In this document: piece by piece, positions 33,795 through 42,295 of the stretch
How the letters are laid out: each line of letters opens with the position of its first letter
Position numbering within the stretch: position 1 is the stretch's first letter
Source of the DNA: Kiritimatiellia bacterium
GTDB lineage: Bacteria; Verrucomicrobiota; Kiritimatiellia; CAIVKH01
Direction of reading: 5' to 3'
Length of the DNA stretch: 64,000 bases
Assembly: GCA_027493775.1 (NCBI GenBank)
Contig: JAOSKE010000001.1
Location: 1,072,917-1,136,916 of the forward strand
Made by a program: the position numbers and the translations under genes
The notes under the pieces: generated by a model
What the model was told of the DNA's origin: nothing
Seen by the model: the letters and a program-made list of their open reading frames with translations, nothing else
Database searches by the model: none

Positions 33795-34195
33795 TTGTGG
33801 CCGATTCAAACCTGCTGGCGTACCTGCTTATTCCGGGCGAGAAAAGCGGATTGGCCGATAAAATCCTTCAAAAGGATCCCACTTGGGTTGCGCCACTTCT
33901 ATGTAGATCAGAATTGCGAAACATCCTGGCGCTCTATGTGCGGCGGGAAGGAATGACCCTTTCACAGGCACAGCAAACGATGGAGAAGGCAGAAAGCCTC
34001 CTGCGAAACCGAGAGTATGCCATAGCGTCGGACCCAGTACTGGAATTAACAGCTCGGCATTCGGTTACCGCCTACGATGCGGAATTTGTAGTTTTGGCCA
34101 AACAATTAGGCGTGCCACTCATCACATTTGATAAGCCTCTGCGAAAAGCATTTCCTGAACTGGCCATTGATCCAGAGAAGTTCAACGAAGGCTGA
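33791..34195 (+). CDS. vapC: VapC-type PIN-domain toxin ribonuclease
   Basis: 134 residues; ATG 33791 overlaps the vapB stop. The PIN-domain acidic residues are visible: Asp in IVADSNLLAYL (residue 5), Glu in CRSELRNIL (about 42) and Asp in VTAYDAEFVVLA (about 96), with a further Asp in ITFDKPL. VapC toxins cleave tRNA or rRNA. The gene ends right at the attC. Confidence 0.9.
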   Translation: MIVADSNLLAYLLIPGEKSGLADKILQKDPTWVAPLLCRSELRNILALYVRREGMTLSQAQQTMEKAESLLRNREYAIASDPVLELTARHSVTAYDAEFVVLAKQLGVPLITFDKPLRKAFPELAIDPEKFNEG

Positions 34196-34266
34196 TGCCA
34201 ACAAGAGGCCCGACCGTATGGCTCACCCGTGGCGGGTTCGCCATCCGGTCAGCCTTAGCGTTCGCC
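34196..34266 (+). repeat. attC recombination site (last clear one of the array)
   Basis: R'' TGCCAAC (34196-34202) and R' GTTCGCC (34260-34266). Arms AACAAGAGGCCCGACCG and CGGTCAGCCTTAGCGTT, with the centre GGCTCACCCGTGGCGGGTT. Confidence 0.8.
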
Positions 34267-34290
34267 GCTCAGAGATTGAATAGGGCTGTC

Positions 34291-34527
34291 ATGCCACTCA
34301 TTGTTCACCTAATTCTTGGTTTCATCTGGTGGGTCGTCGCCTTCCCAATTGTATGGGCAATCGCAACGCCGTTCATATTGCACAGTTAAGTATCAGGCGA
34401 GGGAAAGTATTGGGACAAGGTGAAGCGGCGATACAGGGGCGTGACTGATTTTTGGAAGGAGTACGGCGTCCTACTCACTCCACAAACCGGAGACGTTGAC
34501 GAAGATAGAATCGGCGCTCTTCGCTGA
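34291..34527 (+). pseudogene. Small membrane protein with in-frame stop, unknown function
   Basis: ATG 34291 encodes MPLIVHLILGFIWWVVAFPIVWAIATPFILHS (pieces LILGFIWWVV and VWAIATPFIL), one long hydrophobic segment, and then meets TAA at 34387-34389. The same frame continues for 45 more codons without a stop (YWDKVKRRYRGVTDFWKEYG) to 34527, so the original protein was probably 78 residues. The nonsense codon is either a real mutation or a read error. It is the last gene of the array. Confidence 0.55.
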
Positions 34528-34845
34528 ATCGAGAACATGAAACAGCGAACAACGCGATTGATACCTATTGAGGTCCACGATTGTGGGGATGTGATTTTGA
34601 ACGGAACTTCTCGGCAGACCCCAAAAGGGTTGTCGCGGACGCTCGGAGAACAAAATCAAACACCATGAGAAAGCGCGAAAACTCGCTGAATCCGAAATTT
34701 GATTATTATCTCGGAGGCAGAGCGCTGGTTTCGCTTGAGGATCGGCGAGTTTCGCCAGCGAAAACTTTCTCCAGCGTAGAAGCTAGTTGTGTTCCCCCTC
34801 CTGAAGCGCGCGGCGCGGCTGGGGGGGCGAGACCTTAGAGTGCGA
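34528..34845. other. End of cassette array and spacer before panB
   Basis: No supported gene. It holds a sequence like an attC left side (GCGAACAACGCG near 34547), a right side with GCTCGGA near 34641, and the repeat R6 start at 34646. Further on, a G+C-rich inverted repeat (CCCCCTCC...GGGGGGG, about 34794-34830) lies downstream of panB on its strand and could be that gene's terminator. Confidence 0.5.
34646..34705 (+). repeat. Non-coding cassette repeat, copy R6 (truncated)
   Basis: GAGAACAAAATCAAACACCA, then CGAAAACTCGCTGAATCCGA and AATTTGATT. It matches the first half of R1-R3. The second half and the following attC are missing, so the array ends in a deletion or a junction with the chromosome. 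Confidence 0.5.
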
Positions 34846-35640
34846 TTAGTATTCGTGTTCGGGGGCGGGGAAGGTGCCGGATTCTACTTCTTCTTTAAAG
34901 GAGGAGAATGAGCGCTGTAGCTCTGAACGGAGGTCGGCGTATTTCTTTGCAAATTTAGGGGGGCGCTCGGTGAGGCCAAGGAGGTCGTTGACAACTAAAA
35001 CTTGTCCGTCGCAGTGCGGACCGGCACCGATGCCGATGGTGGGCACGCTGATCGCTTCCGTAATGCGGCGGGCGGTGTCGGAAGGCATTCCTTCCAAGAC
35101 CAGTGCAAAGATTCCTGCGTCTTCCAATGCGCGGGCGTCGCGAATGAGGCGTTCAATATCGGACTCGGTTTTGCCCTGTACGCGAAATCCACCCATGGCG
35201 TGGACGCTCTGAGGGGTTAATCCGATGTGGCCCAACACGGGGATTCCGTTTTCAACCAATGCCCGAACATGGGGAGCGCGGATTTCGCCGCCTTCGAGTT
35301 TCACCCCGTCCACTCCGGCTTCCTTGATGCAACGACCGGCGTTGAGGATCGCCTCCTCGATGGAAACCTGATAGGTGAGAAAGGGAAGGTCGGCAATCAC
35401 CATCGCGTTCTTTGCGCCGCGGCTGACGGCGGCGCTGTGGTGGAGCATCTGTTCCAAGGTAACCGGAAGGGTGTTCTCATAGCCGAGCACGGTCATGCCG
35501 AGGGAGTCGCCGACCAGGAGCATCGGAATTTCGGCCTCGTCCATCAGTTGGGCTGTGGTGTAGTCGTAGGCTGTCAGCATCGCGAAGCGTTGCTTGCCCT
35601 TTAGCGCTCGAATACGCGGCGCTGTCCACTTTGTGCTCAT
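34846..35640 (-). CDS. panB: 3-methyl-2-oxobutanoate hydroxymethyltransferase
   Basis: 264 residues, full length for PanB. It makes ketopantoate from 2-oxoisovalerate and methylene-tetrahydrofolate in pantothenate (CoA) synthesis. The Mg-binding segment LLVGDSLGMTVLGYENTLPVTLEQMLHH and GIPVLGHIGLTPQ, with GAGPHCDGQVLVVNDLLGL, are all conserved. The gene overlaps the end of smpB (ATGA), so both are in one transcript read leftward. It is the first ordinary chromosomal gene beyond the cassette array. Confidence 0.95.
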   Translation of the reverse strand: MSTKWTAPRIRALKGKQRFAMLTAYDYTTAQLMDEAEIPMLLVGDSLGMTVLGYENTLPVTLEQMLHHSAAVSRGAKNAMVIADLPFLTYQVSIEEAILNAGRCIKEAGVDGVKLEGGEIRAPHVRALVENGIPVLGHIGLTPQSVHAMGGFRVQGKTESDIERLIRDARALEDAGIFALVLEGMPSDTARRITEAISVPTIGIGAGPHCDGQVLVVNDLLGLTERPPKFAKKYADLRSELQRSFSSFKEEVESGTFPAPEHEY

Positions 35641-36110
35641 CGTCGCCTCATTGCCCGACGCGCCTCGCGGTCGGCATCGCGTTTTTTGATCGTTTCCCGT
35701 TTGTCTTCAAATTGTTTTCCACGGCCAAGGCCCAGCTCTACCTTCACCCGCCCGTTGCGCAGATGCAAGTTCAGCGGAAGCAGGGTGTGTCCCTTGATTG
35801 CGGTCAAGCCAACCAATCGTTCAATCTCTTTACGGTGCAACAGGAGGCGCTTCGGACGATCCGGTTCCTGTTTATCCGCTGGCCCGTGCGAGTAGGGCTG
35901 TACACGGACACCGTATAAAAGAACCTGTCCGTTCTCGACTGCGGCATAGCCTTCCTGAAGGCTGACTTCGCCAGCGCGGATGGACTTCACCTCGGTGCCG
36001 CGCAGCTCGATTCCGGCCTCAAGTTTTTCGAGAATATGATAGTCGTGGAAGGCCTTGCGATTGCTGGCAATGATCTTGGCGCCTGATGGTTCTTTTGCAG
36101 CGTCACTCAT
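35637..36110 (-). CDS. smpB: SsrA (tmRNA)-binding protein SmpB
   Basis: 157 residues, normal length. IIASNRKAFHDYHILEKLEAGIELRGTEVKSIRAG is the typical SmpB start, and the basic C-terminal tail (DKRETIKKRDADREARRAMRRR) reaches into the ribosome in trans-translation. It rescues stalled ribosomes together with tmRNA. Coupled to panB downstream. Confidence 0.95.
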   Translation of the reverse strand: MSDAAKEPSGAKIIASNRKAFHDYHILEKLEAGIELRGTEVKSIRAGEVSLQEGYAAVENGQVLLYGVRVQPYSHGPADKQEPDRPKRLLLHRKEIERLVGLTAIKGHTLLPLNLHLRNGRVKVELGLGRGKQFEDKRETIKKRDADREARRAMRRR

Positions 36111-36159
36111 TGTGGCGACATTTTAGCGCAAACGTGGAAAGAATGGAGCATTTAAGGCC

Positions 36160-36186
36160 CGGGCCCAAATGTCAAATTTGGGCCCG
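36160..36186. terminator. Perfect hairpin between rpoZ and smpB
   Basis: CGGGCCCAAAT (36160-36170) and ATTTGGGCCCG (36176-36186) are perfect 11-bp arms with a 5-base loop, located after rpoZ and before smpB on the minus strand. There is no T-run, so it is either a weak terminator, an attenuator or an RNA-processing signal. Confidence 0.5.
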
Positions 36187-36216
36187 AAAGCAACATTCCT
36201 GTAAACCTGTGCGCGA

Positions 36217-36462
36217 TTAGAGCGACAACAGCGAGTCGCTCGACGAAGGACCGGCTGGCGCCACGAATGCGATTTCCGCCGCCAGTTTGCCTTCCGCGAT
36301 TTCCTTCAACGCAATATCCATCGGCGGTTGGTTGTGGCTGTCCGGCTTGACCAGGGGATGCTGGCCGCTCACCAACTGGCGCACGCGGCGCGAGACCATA
36401 TTGACCAACATGGGCACGTTGTTCACGCGTTCTTTGGCACGTTCGAGATATGAAATGTTCAT
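36217..36462 (-). CDS. rpoZ: RNA polymerase omega subunit-like protein
   Basis: 81 residues from the ATG at 36462 (MNISYLERAKERVNNVPMLVNMVSRRVRQL). The YLERA...V.N...LV.....R.RQL pattern followed by a segment ending IALKEIAEGKL matches omega subunits, which have the same size and stabilise the beta' subunit. Position next to smpB is plausible. Longer upstream starts (TTG 36489) add no conserved sequence. Confidence 0.8.
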   Translation of the reverse strand: MNISYLERAKERVNNVPMLVNMVSRRVRQLVSGQHPLVKPDSHNQPPMDIALKEIAEGKLAAEIAFVAPAGPSSSDSLLSL

Positions 36463-36617
36463 GCGGACTAGTTCTCCAACCAAGGGCAAATAAGCGGGCG
36501 AGACTAGCCCACCCTCCCCTCTCCGTCAAGCACAGTTCGGGCCAAATTCGGTTTTACGGAGATGTGCCGCGACGCCCCCGCCCGCTCCTTTTAAATGAGG
36601 AAGCGCGGCGGGGCCGC

Positions 36618-36668
36618 TTGACTCATCCCGATACGGGTCGTAGGTTTTGCTCTCTGAAACGAGCAAAA
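36618..36668 (+). promoter_or_regulatory. Promoter and leader hairpin before Fe-S carrier gene
   Basis: TTGACT (36618-36623) and TAGGTT (36641-36646) with 17 bp between. The transcript would begin with the hairpin TTTTGCTC (36645-36652) / GAGCAAAA (36661-36668), perfect 8-bp arms, directly ahead of the GAGGT ribosome site. Confidence 0.45.
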
Positions 36669-36679
36669 GCGAGGTAACC

Positions 36680-37000
36680 ATGGCAATTCAAATTTCCGAG
36701 AAGGCAAAGCAGGAGCTGGCCAAGCTTGATGTGCGCGGCGCTAATTTTCTGCGTATTTCGACCGTGGCAGGTGGCTGCCAGGGCATGACGTATTCGGCCA
36801 GCATTGACGATGAACAATTGGAGGGCGACCGGGTTTTGTTTGAGGAAAACGAGCTTCGCGTGGTCACCGACGAGGAGAGCGTGGGGTACATTGACGGGCT
36901 GCAGATTGATTACTCCGACGACCTGATTTCCGCCGGGTTCCGCTTCAAAAACCAACGCGCAGCCCGCGCCTGTGGCTGCGGTTCATCTTTCTCAGTCTAA
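36680..37000 (+). CDS. A-type iron-sulfur cluster carrier (IscA/ErpA family)
   Basis: 106 residues from ATG 36680. The three conserved cysteines are present: one in VAGGCQGMTYS and the pair in ACGCGSSF at the C-terminus. The HesB/IscA fold carries nascent Fe-S clusters to apoproteins. With so many Fe-S enzymes in this window (PFOR, Ech, Hox) such a carrier fits. IscA and ErpA cannot be told apart from this sequence alone. Confidence 0.9.
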   Translation: MAIQISEKAKQELAKLDVRGANFLRISTVAGGCQGMTYSASIDDEQLEGDRVLFEENELRVVTDEESVGYIDGLQIDYSDDLISAGFRFKNQRAARACGCGSSFSV

Positions 37001-37015
37001 CCCCCACCCGCCTCC

Positions 37016-37234
37016 ATGTCTGTCAAACCCATTGAACTGCTCGGCGGCGAGTCCGTCTATTGCATCAACCAAAGTCAACTCAAGAGCGCGTTCCGCCTAG
37101 CAAACGAAGACGCGGAGAGCGGCCCACGCATTCGCTCCGAAATTGCGGCGCTGGAGGAAAAACTTTCACGCAACGAGCGGGCCGCGCTGGCGTTTGTTCT
37201 AATTGATCGCCTTCTGAAAACCAGCGAACACTAA
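37016..37234 (+). CDS. Small soluble protein, unknown function
   Basis: 72 residues from ATG 37016, 15 bp after the Fe-S carrier gene, so probably co-transcribed. Helical and charged (RIRSEIAALEEKLSRNERAALAFVLIDRLLKT); an early Cys (ESVYCINQ) is the only one. No family recognised. Confidence 0.6.
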   Translation: MSVKPIELLGGESVYCINQSQLKSAFRLANEDAESGPRIRSEIAALEEKLSRNERAALAFVLIDRLLKTSEH

Positions 37235-37328
37235 CCCGATCACTGGGCAGTCGCCGGAAAAAGGGTTTTCTAGGACGGGAAACACCGCTACCGTACGCCC
37301 TCTGTAAAAACGAATCGGAGAAGCTTCA

Positions 37329-38618
37329 ATGGCGAAAGCAAAACAGAAGGAAGTTATTGGTCTTGTCGGCCTAGGCTATGTCGGCCTGCCCCTCGCCATC
37401 GCTTTCTCGAAAAAATACAAGGTCGTCGGGTTCGACGCGAAATCGGCGCGCATCGCAGAACTGAACTCCGGCAGGGATCACACGGGCGAAACAAAGCCCG
37501 CCGATCTGCGCCACGGCAACCTCCGCTTCACCGACAACCCGCAAGACCTCGCGCAATGCACCTTCATCGTCGTTGCCGTCCCCACTCCGATCAATCAGGC
37601 GAAAGAGCCGGACCTCTCTCCACTCGTTCAGTCCTCCACGACGGTCGGTCGGATTTTGAAGCGCGGCATGATGGTGGTGTATGAGAGCACGGTTTATCCG
37701 GGAGTGACGGAGGAAATTTGTCTGCCGATTCTTGAAAAAGAATCGGGCCTGAAGCTCGGCGAGTTCCAACTCGGCTATTCACCGGAGCGCATCAATCCGG
37801 GCGACAAAGAGCGGACGGTGACAAAGATCGTCAAGGTCGTCAGCGGTCACGATGAAAAGGCGCTGAATCGCTGCGCGGCTGTGTACGGTTCAATTATCAC
37901 GGCGGGGATTCACCGCGCGGCAAACATCAAGACCGCGGAGGCGGCAAAGGTGATTGAGAACGTGCAACGCGATTTGAACATCGCGCTGATGAACGAGCTT
38001 TCAAAAATATTTTCGCGCCTCGGCATCAATACCCACGACGTGATTGAAGCGTCCGCGACAAAGTGGAACTTTCACAAATATCATCCCGGACTGGTCGGCG
38101 GGCACTGCATCGGCGTTGATCCGTACTATCTGACCGCCCGCGCGCTCTCGCTGGGCTATCACCCCGAAGTCATTCTCGCCGGACGTCGCATCAACGACTC
38201 CATGGGCGCATACCTCGGCGAACTCTGCATTCGCGAGATGATTGCAGCCGGACGTCTGCCGAAAAATGCGCGGGTCTGGGTACTCGGAATGACGTTCAAA
38301 GAAAATGTCCCCGACTTTCGCAACACCCGCGCAGAAGATGTTGTCGCCTATCTACGCGGATTTGGCTGCGACGTCACGACGTGGGAGCCGATGGGCACTC
38401 CCGAGGAGGTCGAGGAGCACTTCGCGCTGAAAACAACACTGCCCAAACAGGCGAAAGACCTTGATGCGGTTATTTTGATCAACGCACACGATGCGTTTCG
38501 TTCGCTCACATTGAAGACGCTCCGCAAGAAGTGCCGCACACCTGTGCTTGTTGATGCGAAAAGTTTTTACTCCAAGCCGGAAGCGCAGCGACTTGGCTTC
38601 CGGTATGTCTGCCTATAG
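37329..38618 (+). CDS. UDP-N-acetylhexosamine 6-dehydrogenase (WbpA/TviB type)
   Basis: 429 residues from ATG 37329. N-terminal NAD-binding motif GLVGLGYVGLPLA, the conserved ESTVYPGVTEE segment, the middle NVQRDLNIALMNEL region and the catalytic Cys in GLVGGHCIGVDPYYL. It oxidises UDP-N-acetylglucosamine or UDP-N-acetylgalactosamine to the uronic acid for surface polysaccharide. No other polysaccharide gene is adjacent, so its pathway partners lie elsewhere. Confidence 0.9.
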   Translation: MAKAKQKEVIGLVGLGYVGLPLAIAFSKKYKVVGFDAKSARIAELNSGRDHTGETKPADLRHGNLRFTDNPQDLAQCTFIVVAVPTPINQAKEPDLSPLVQSSTTVGRILKRGMMVVYESTVYPGVTEEICLPILEKESGLKLGEFQLGYSPERINPGDKERTVTKIVKVVSGHDEKALNRCAAVYGSIITAGIHRAANIKTAEAAKVIENVQRDLNIALMNELSKIFSRLGINTHDVIEASATKWNFHKYHPGLVGGHCIGVDPYYLTARALSLGYHPEVILAGRRINDSMGAYLGELCIREMIAAGRLPKNARVWVLGMTFKENVPDFRNTRAEDVVAYLRGFGCDVTTWEPMGTPEEVEEHFALKTTLPKQAKDLDAVILINAHDAFRSLTLKTLRKKCRTPVLVDAKSFYSKPEAQRLGFRYVCL

Positions 38619-38627
38619 GAATACGCC

Positions 38628-39002
38628 ATGACTTTGATTTGGATGGCGCTCGCAGGCGCGGCTGGCGCACTGGCTCGCTACGGAACGTCGTCGTTCGTCC
38701 AACGTTTGAGCGGCCACGCATTCCCTTGGGGAACCTTCGTGGTCAACATCATCGGCTGCTTCCTTTTCGGCTTTCTGTGGGCGTTGATTGAGCAGCGACA
38801 AGCGTCACTCGGGCATCTTCGGCTTGCCGTGCTGGTCGGATTTCTCGGCTCCTTCACCACCTTCTCCTCCTTTGCGCACGACACGGGCGCGTTGCTTCGC
38901 GGAGCGGAGTGGATGGCCGCGGCAGCGAATATCGTCGGACAAAACGCACTGGGTCTCCTCGCGCTCTTTGCAGGAATCGCTGTCGCGCGTGCGCTCACCT
39001 GA
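38628..39002 (+). CDS. crcB: Fluoride channel CrcB/Fluc
   Basis: 124 residues from ATG 38628, 9 bp after the dehydrogenase stop. Four membrane helices; signatures GALARYGTSS, FPWGTFVVNIIGCFLFG and GFLGSFTTFSSF. It exports fluoride as a dual-topology dimer. No fluoride riboswitch is visible upstream, as the gene is tightly coupled to its neighbour. Confidence 0.95.
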   Translation: MTLIWMALAGAAGALARYGTSSFVQRLSGHAFPWGTFVVNIIGCFLFGFLWALIEQRQASLGHLRLAVLVGFLGSFTTFSSFAHDTGALLRGAEWMAAAANIVGQNALGLLALFAGIAVARALT

Positions 39003-39086
39003 GAAAAACGAAAATCGCCTTGCCAAAATTAATGACGGGGCGCAGTCTGCACGAGACTTAACGCGGCCCGTGAAGCCTATAGCACT

Positions 39087-40067
39087 ATGATTCGTTCCTT
39101 TGTATTCAGTCAGGGCAAGTTGGTGGGTCAGGACCTCGGCCTGGACTTCATCAAGGTCATGCTTGTGGATGATGATGCCCAGATATGGGTTGATCTGGAG
39201 CAGGCGACGCCGGAGGAAAACAAATCCCTCCTCGAAAACATCTTCAACTTCCATCCGCTCGCGATTGAGGACTGCATTTCGCCGCTCGAACAGCCGAAGG
39301 TGGAGGATTATGAGGGCTATGTCTTCCTCGTCATGCACGCCGTGGATTACTCCACGGAAGAGCGCTGCTTTCAAACAAACGAGCTGACGGTCTTTATCGG
39401 AAAGAATTTTCTCGTCACCTATCACGACCGCCCGCTGCGAAGCATCACGCAGACGATTGACCGCGTGATGAAAAACTCCGGCAGCGTCGCGCGTGCGCCG
39501 GACCGCTTGACATACACCCTGCTCGACCTGCTGCTTGACCAATATCTGCCCGCGATTGAACAGTTGGACTTGCAGATTGAAGCCCTGGAGCGCGAGGCCG
39601 TGGATCCGCAGTCGCGCACCTTTCTTCAGGATGTTCTTCACTTGAAGGGCGAGGTTTCACGACTCCGCACCATCATTGGGCCACAACGCGAAGTCATGGC
39701 GCGCATCGCACGCGGCGAATTCAGGATCATCCGCTCGCACCTGCTCCCCTACTTCCGCGACCTGCACGACTCGTTGATCCGCCTGAGTGCGCAGGCGGAC
39801 AATTATCGCGACGCGCTGACCAACCTGATCACCGTCCAGTTGAATATGCAGCAGGCGCAGACGAACGAAGTGGTGAAGGTGCTGACCGTGGTGGCGACAC
39901 TGTCGCTTCCAATCGTCGCGATCAGCAGTTGGTACGGAATGAACATTCAGCACTGGCCCAACGAAGACTGGCCCTCATGGCCATGGTCGTACATCGTTAT
40001 TTTTGGGATAAATGCGGTAGTGACGGGCGCCATTTACTGGATTTTGCGGCGCAAGAATTTGCTCTAA
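39087..40067 (+). CDS. corA: CorA-family magnesium/divalent-cation channel
   Basis: 326 residues from ATG 39087. A large cytoplasmic N-terminal domain, a long stalk helix, and two C-terminal membrane helices with the selectivity motif YGMNI (about residue 287) that defines the family. The second helix ends in a basic tail (RRKNLL). It carries Mg2+ (or Co2+/Ni2+) into the cell; nickel supply would matter for the hydrogenases here, but this is speculation. Confidence 0.95.
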   Translation: MIRSFVFSQGKLVGQDLGLDFIKVMLVDDDAQIWVDLEQATPEENKSLLENIFNFHPLAIEDCISPLEQPKVEDYEGYVFLVMHAVDYSTEERCFQTNELTVFIGKNFLVTYHDRPLRSITQTIDRVMKNSGSVARAPDRLTYTLLDLLLDQYLPAIEQLDLQIEALEREAVDPQSRTFLQDVLHLKGEVSRLRTIIGPQREVMARIARGEFRIIRSHLLPYFRDLHDSLIRLSAQADNYRDALTNLITVQLNMQQAQTNEVVKVLTVVATLSLPIVAISSWYGMNIQHWPNEDWPSWPWSYIVIFGINAVVTGAIYWILRRKNLL

Positions 40068-40091
40068 CGAAAGAGAGGCGCACGAGCGGGC

Positions 40092-41386
40092 ATGAAGAAA
40101 AACTTTATTCTCGATACGAACGTCCTGCTGCACGAAGCCACTGCGATCCAACGGTTCAAAGACAACCACGTCATCATCCCGCTGAAAGTCATCGAAGAGC
40201 TGGATCACTTCAAAAAGACCAAAGCGAGTTGGGCCGCAACGCCCGTCATGTCTCCCGCTTACTCGACGACCTGCGCCAGAGCGGAAAGCTCAACAAGGGC
40301 GTGAACCTGCCGCAGGACGGAACGCTTCGCATCGCATTTCCCGGCAAAACCTGGCAAAACGGCGTCACGGCGGACGAACAGATACTTGATCTCGCGAGCG
40401 AGATGCAAAAACCCGACGGGCCACGCACCATCATCATCACCAAGGATATCAACCTGCGACTCAAGGCCGATGCGTTGGGCTTGGATGCGCAGGATTACGA
40501 GGGCGATCAGGTTGACATCGCCGACCTCTACACAGGTCATGCGGACTTGACTGTTTCAAGCGATCTGCTGGACACCTTCCGGCGCGAGGGGCGCGTCGCC
40601 GCGCCGAACGATGGCAAGGCATTTTGGCCGAATCAATATGTGCTGCTTCGACACGATGCGGATCAGGAGCATACCGTCCTCGTCCGCTTCGATGCGGAGA
40701 GCGGGCAGTTTGTCCCGCTGATTCCAACACCCGACGAGGTAAAGACCGTCCAGCCGCGCAACAAGGAGCAGCACTACGCGATGGATGCATTGCTCAACGA
40801 CAGCATCAAAGTGGTCACAATCGTCGGCAAGGCCGGCACGGGGAAAACGTTACTCGCGGTTGCGGCGGCGATTTATAAAACGATGTACGAAAAGCGCTAT
40901 CGCCGAATGCTGATCTGTCGTCCAACTGTGCCGATGGGAAAAGACATCGGTTTCCTGCCCGGCACCCTTGAGGAAAAACTTACGCCGTGGATGCAGCCGA
41001 TTTATGACGCGATGGATTTTCTGTCGAATGGCGGCAAGCGCTGGAAAAAGAATCGGGACGGATCGCATGATGACGATGATCGAATCGGCATCGAGCCGCT
41101 CACCTACATTCGTGGGCGCAGCATCCCCAATCAGTTCATCGTTGTGGATGAAGCCCAGAACCTGACACCGCTTGAAGCAAAGACCGTGCTGACCCGCGTC
41201 GGGCCGGGGACAAAAATTGTGCTCACCGGCGACATTTATCAGATAGACAATCCCTTCCTCGACAGCATGTCCAACGGACTCTCCGCCGTGGTTGAAAAAT
41301 TTCGACCGCACAACATCGCGGCCAACATCGTCCTCGGACGCGGCGTCCGCTCAGAAGTGGCCGAACTCGCGGCGAATCTTCTATGA
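40092..41386 (+). CDS. phoH: PhoH-like ATPase with N-terminal PIN domain (frameshift in sequence)
   Basis: Real start ATG 40092 (MKKNFILDTNVLLHEATAI, the PIN-domain opening). One A is missing at 40221-40223; restoring it joins to KSELGRNARHVSRLLDDL and gives about 432 residues. The C-terminal half is the PhoH ATPase: Walker A GKAGTGKTLLA, Walker B FIVVDEAQNLTPLEAKTVLTR. Such PIN-PhoH proteins are RNA helicase/ribonucleases. The stop overlaps the next ATG. Confidence 0.9.
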
Positions 41387-42295
41387 ACACCCGTCGGCTA
41401 CACCGCGTGATCGCGGCACTGCTCACGCTAATCAGTCTGTGGGGAATCGCGGGCTGGTGGCCGCGCTGGGGGCAACAGCGCCGGACTGGACTCGTCTAAT
41501 GCCGATGCCCGCAGCGCTTCTGTCGGCAGCGCTCTGGTGGGTTTTCTATGCGCGCGGTCGCCACGTCATGCGGCGCGTTGTGATGGCGCTGGTTCTCGCC
41601 GGTCTCGTTGCCGGGTTCTGGCAGGACACCGGCGGAATCGCCCGCGCACCCGGCGACCCGGCAATGCCTGCTTTCCGCATCGAACAGTGGACCATCCATT
41701 CGCGAACCCCACGGGCCGCCATCCTTGCCACACTGGACAAAGACAGTCCACACATTCGTGTGCTCAACGTCGCGGATAACACGATATTCGATGGAGAAAT
41801 GCTGCGTCGAGCCCGGCTACGAGGCGGTGTGAGAAGCGAAAATATCTACATCTTCTCGCGCTACCCAATGAGCAAACGCGACGCGCCCACGCTAAAAGAT
41901 GCAGATGCCTTGCTCGTGTCCTTCGATACGGCGGATGGGCAAATAGATTTACTCGCCCTAAACGCGCACAAAAAACTATCTGCCGCTTCTATAAAAACAC
42001 TCGCACAATGGCTCGGCGAGCGCGATCAACGCACACCGCTAATCCTCGCCGGCCACGAGGGACTAAACACAACCGATGCCGCGTGGCAACCGGTACGAAA
42101 GTGGTTGCGCCCGGCATTTGAAGAAGCCGGTTTCGGCTGGCCCTACTCCCAATCCGCGCCCATCGCGCTTTTTTTTCTTTCGACCATCTTTGGGTCAGCA
42201 GAAACCTTCGCGTAAAGGCATCGTCCTATCATTCCATACCGAAGGCAAGGCACAGGCTCCAAACCGCGTCACTCGCGCTATCGGGCAGCCCATGA
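41383..42295 (+). CDS. Endonuclease/exonuclease/phosphatase-like membrane protein, degenerate active site (two frameshifts)
   Basis: ATG 41383 overlaps the phoH stop. An N-terminal membrane segment (VIAALLTLISLWGIAGWW) and two more helices come first. Frame breaks at the G-run 41468-41472 and the T-run 42170-42176, once repaired, give about 304 residues ending at 42295. The last part (FDHLWVSRNL) then lines up with YAIDHAWVSTNI of the following gene. Catalytic positions differ from active members: the GDFN box reads AGHEG, and the final SDH is replaced by ARH. It is probably an inactive paralogue of its neighbour. Confidence 0.65.
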
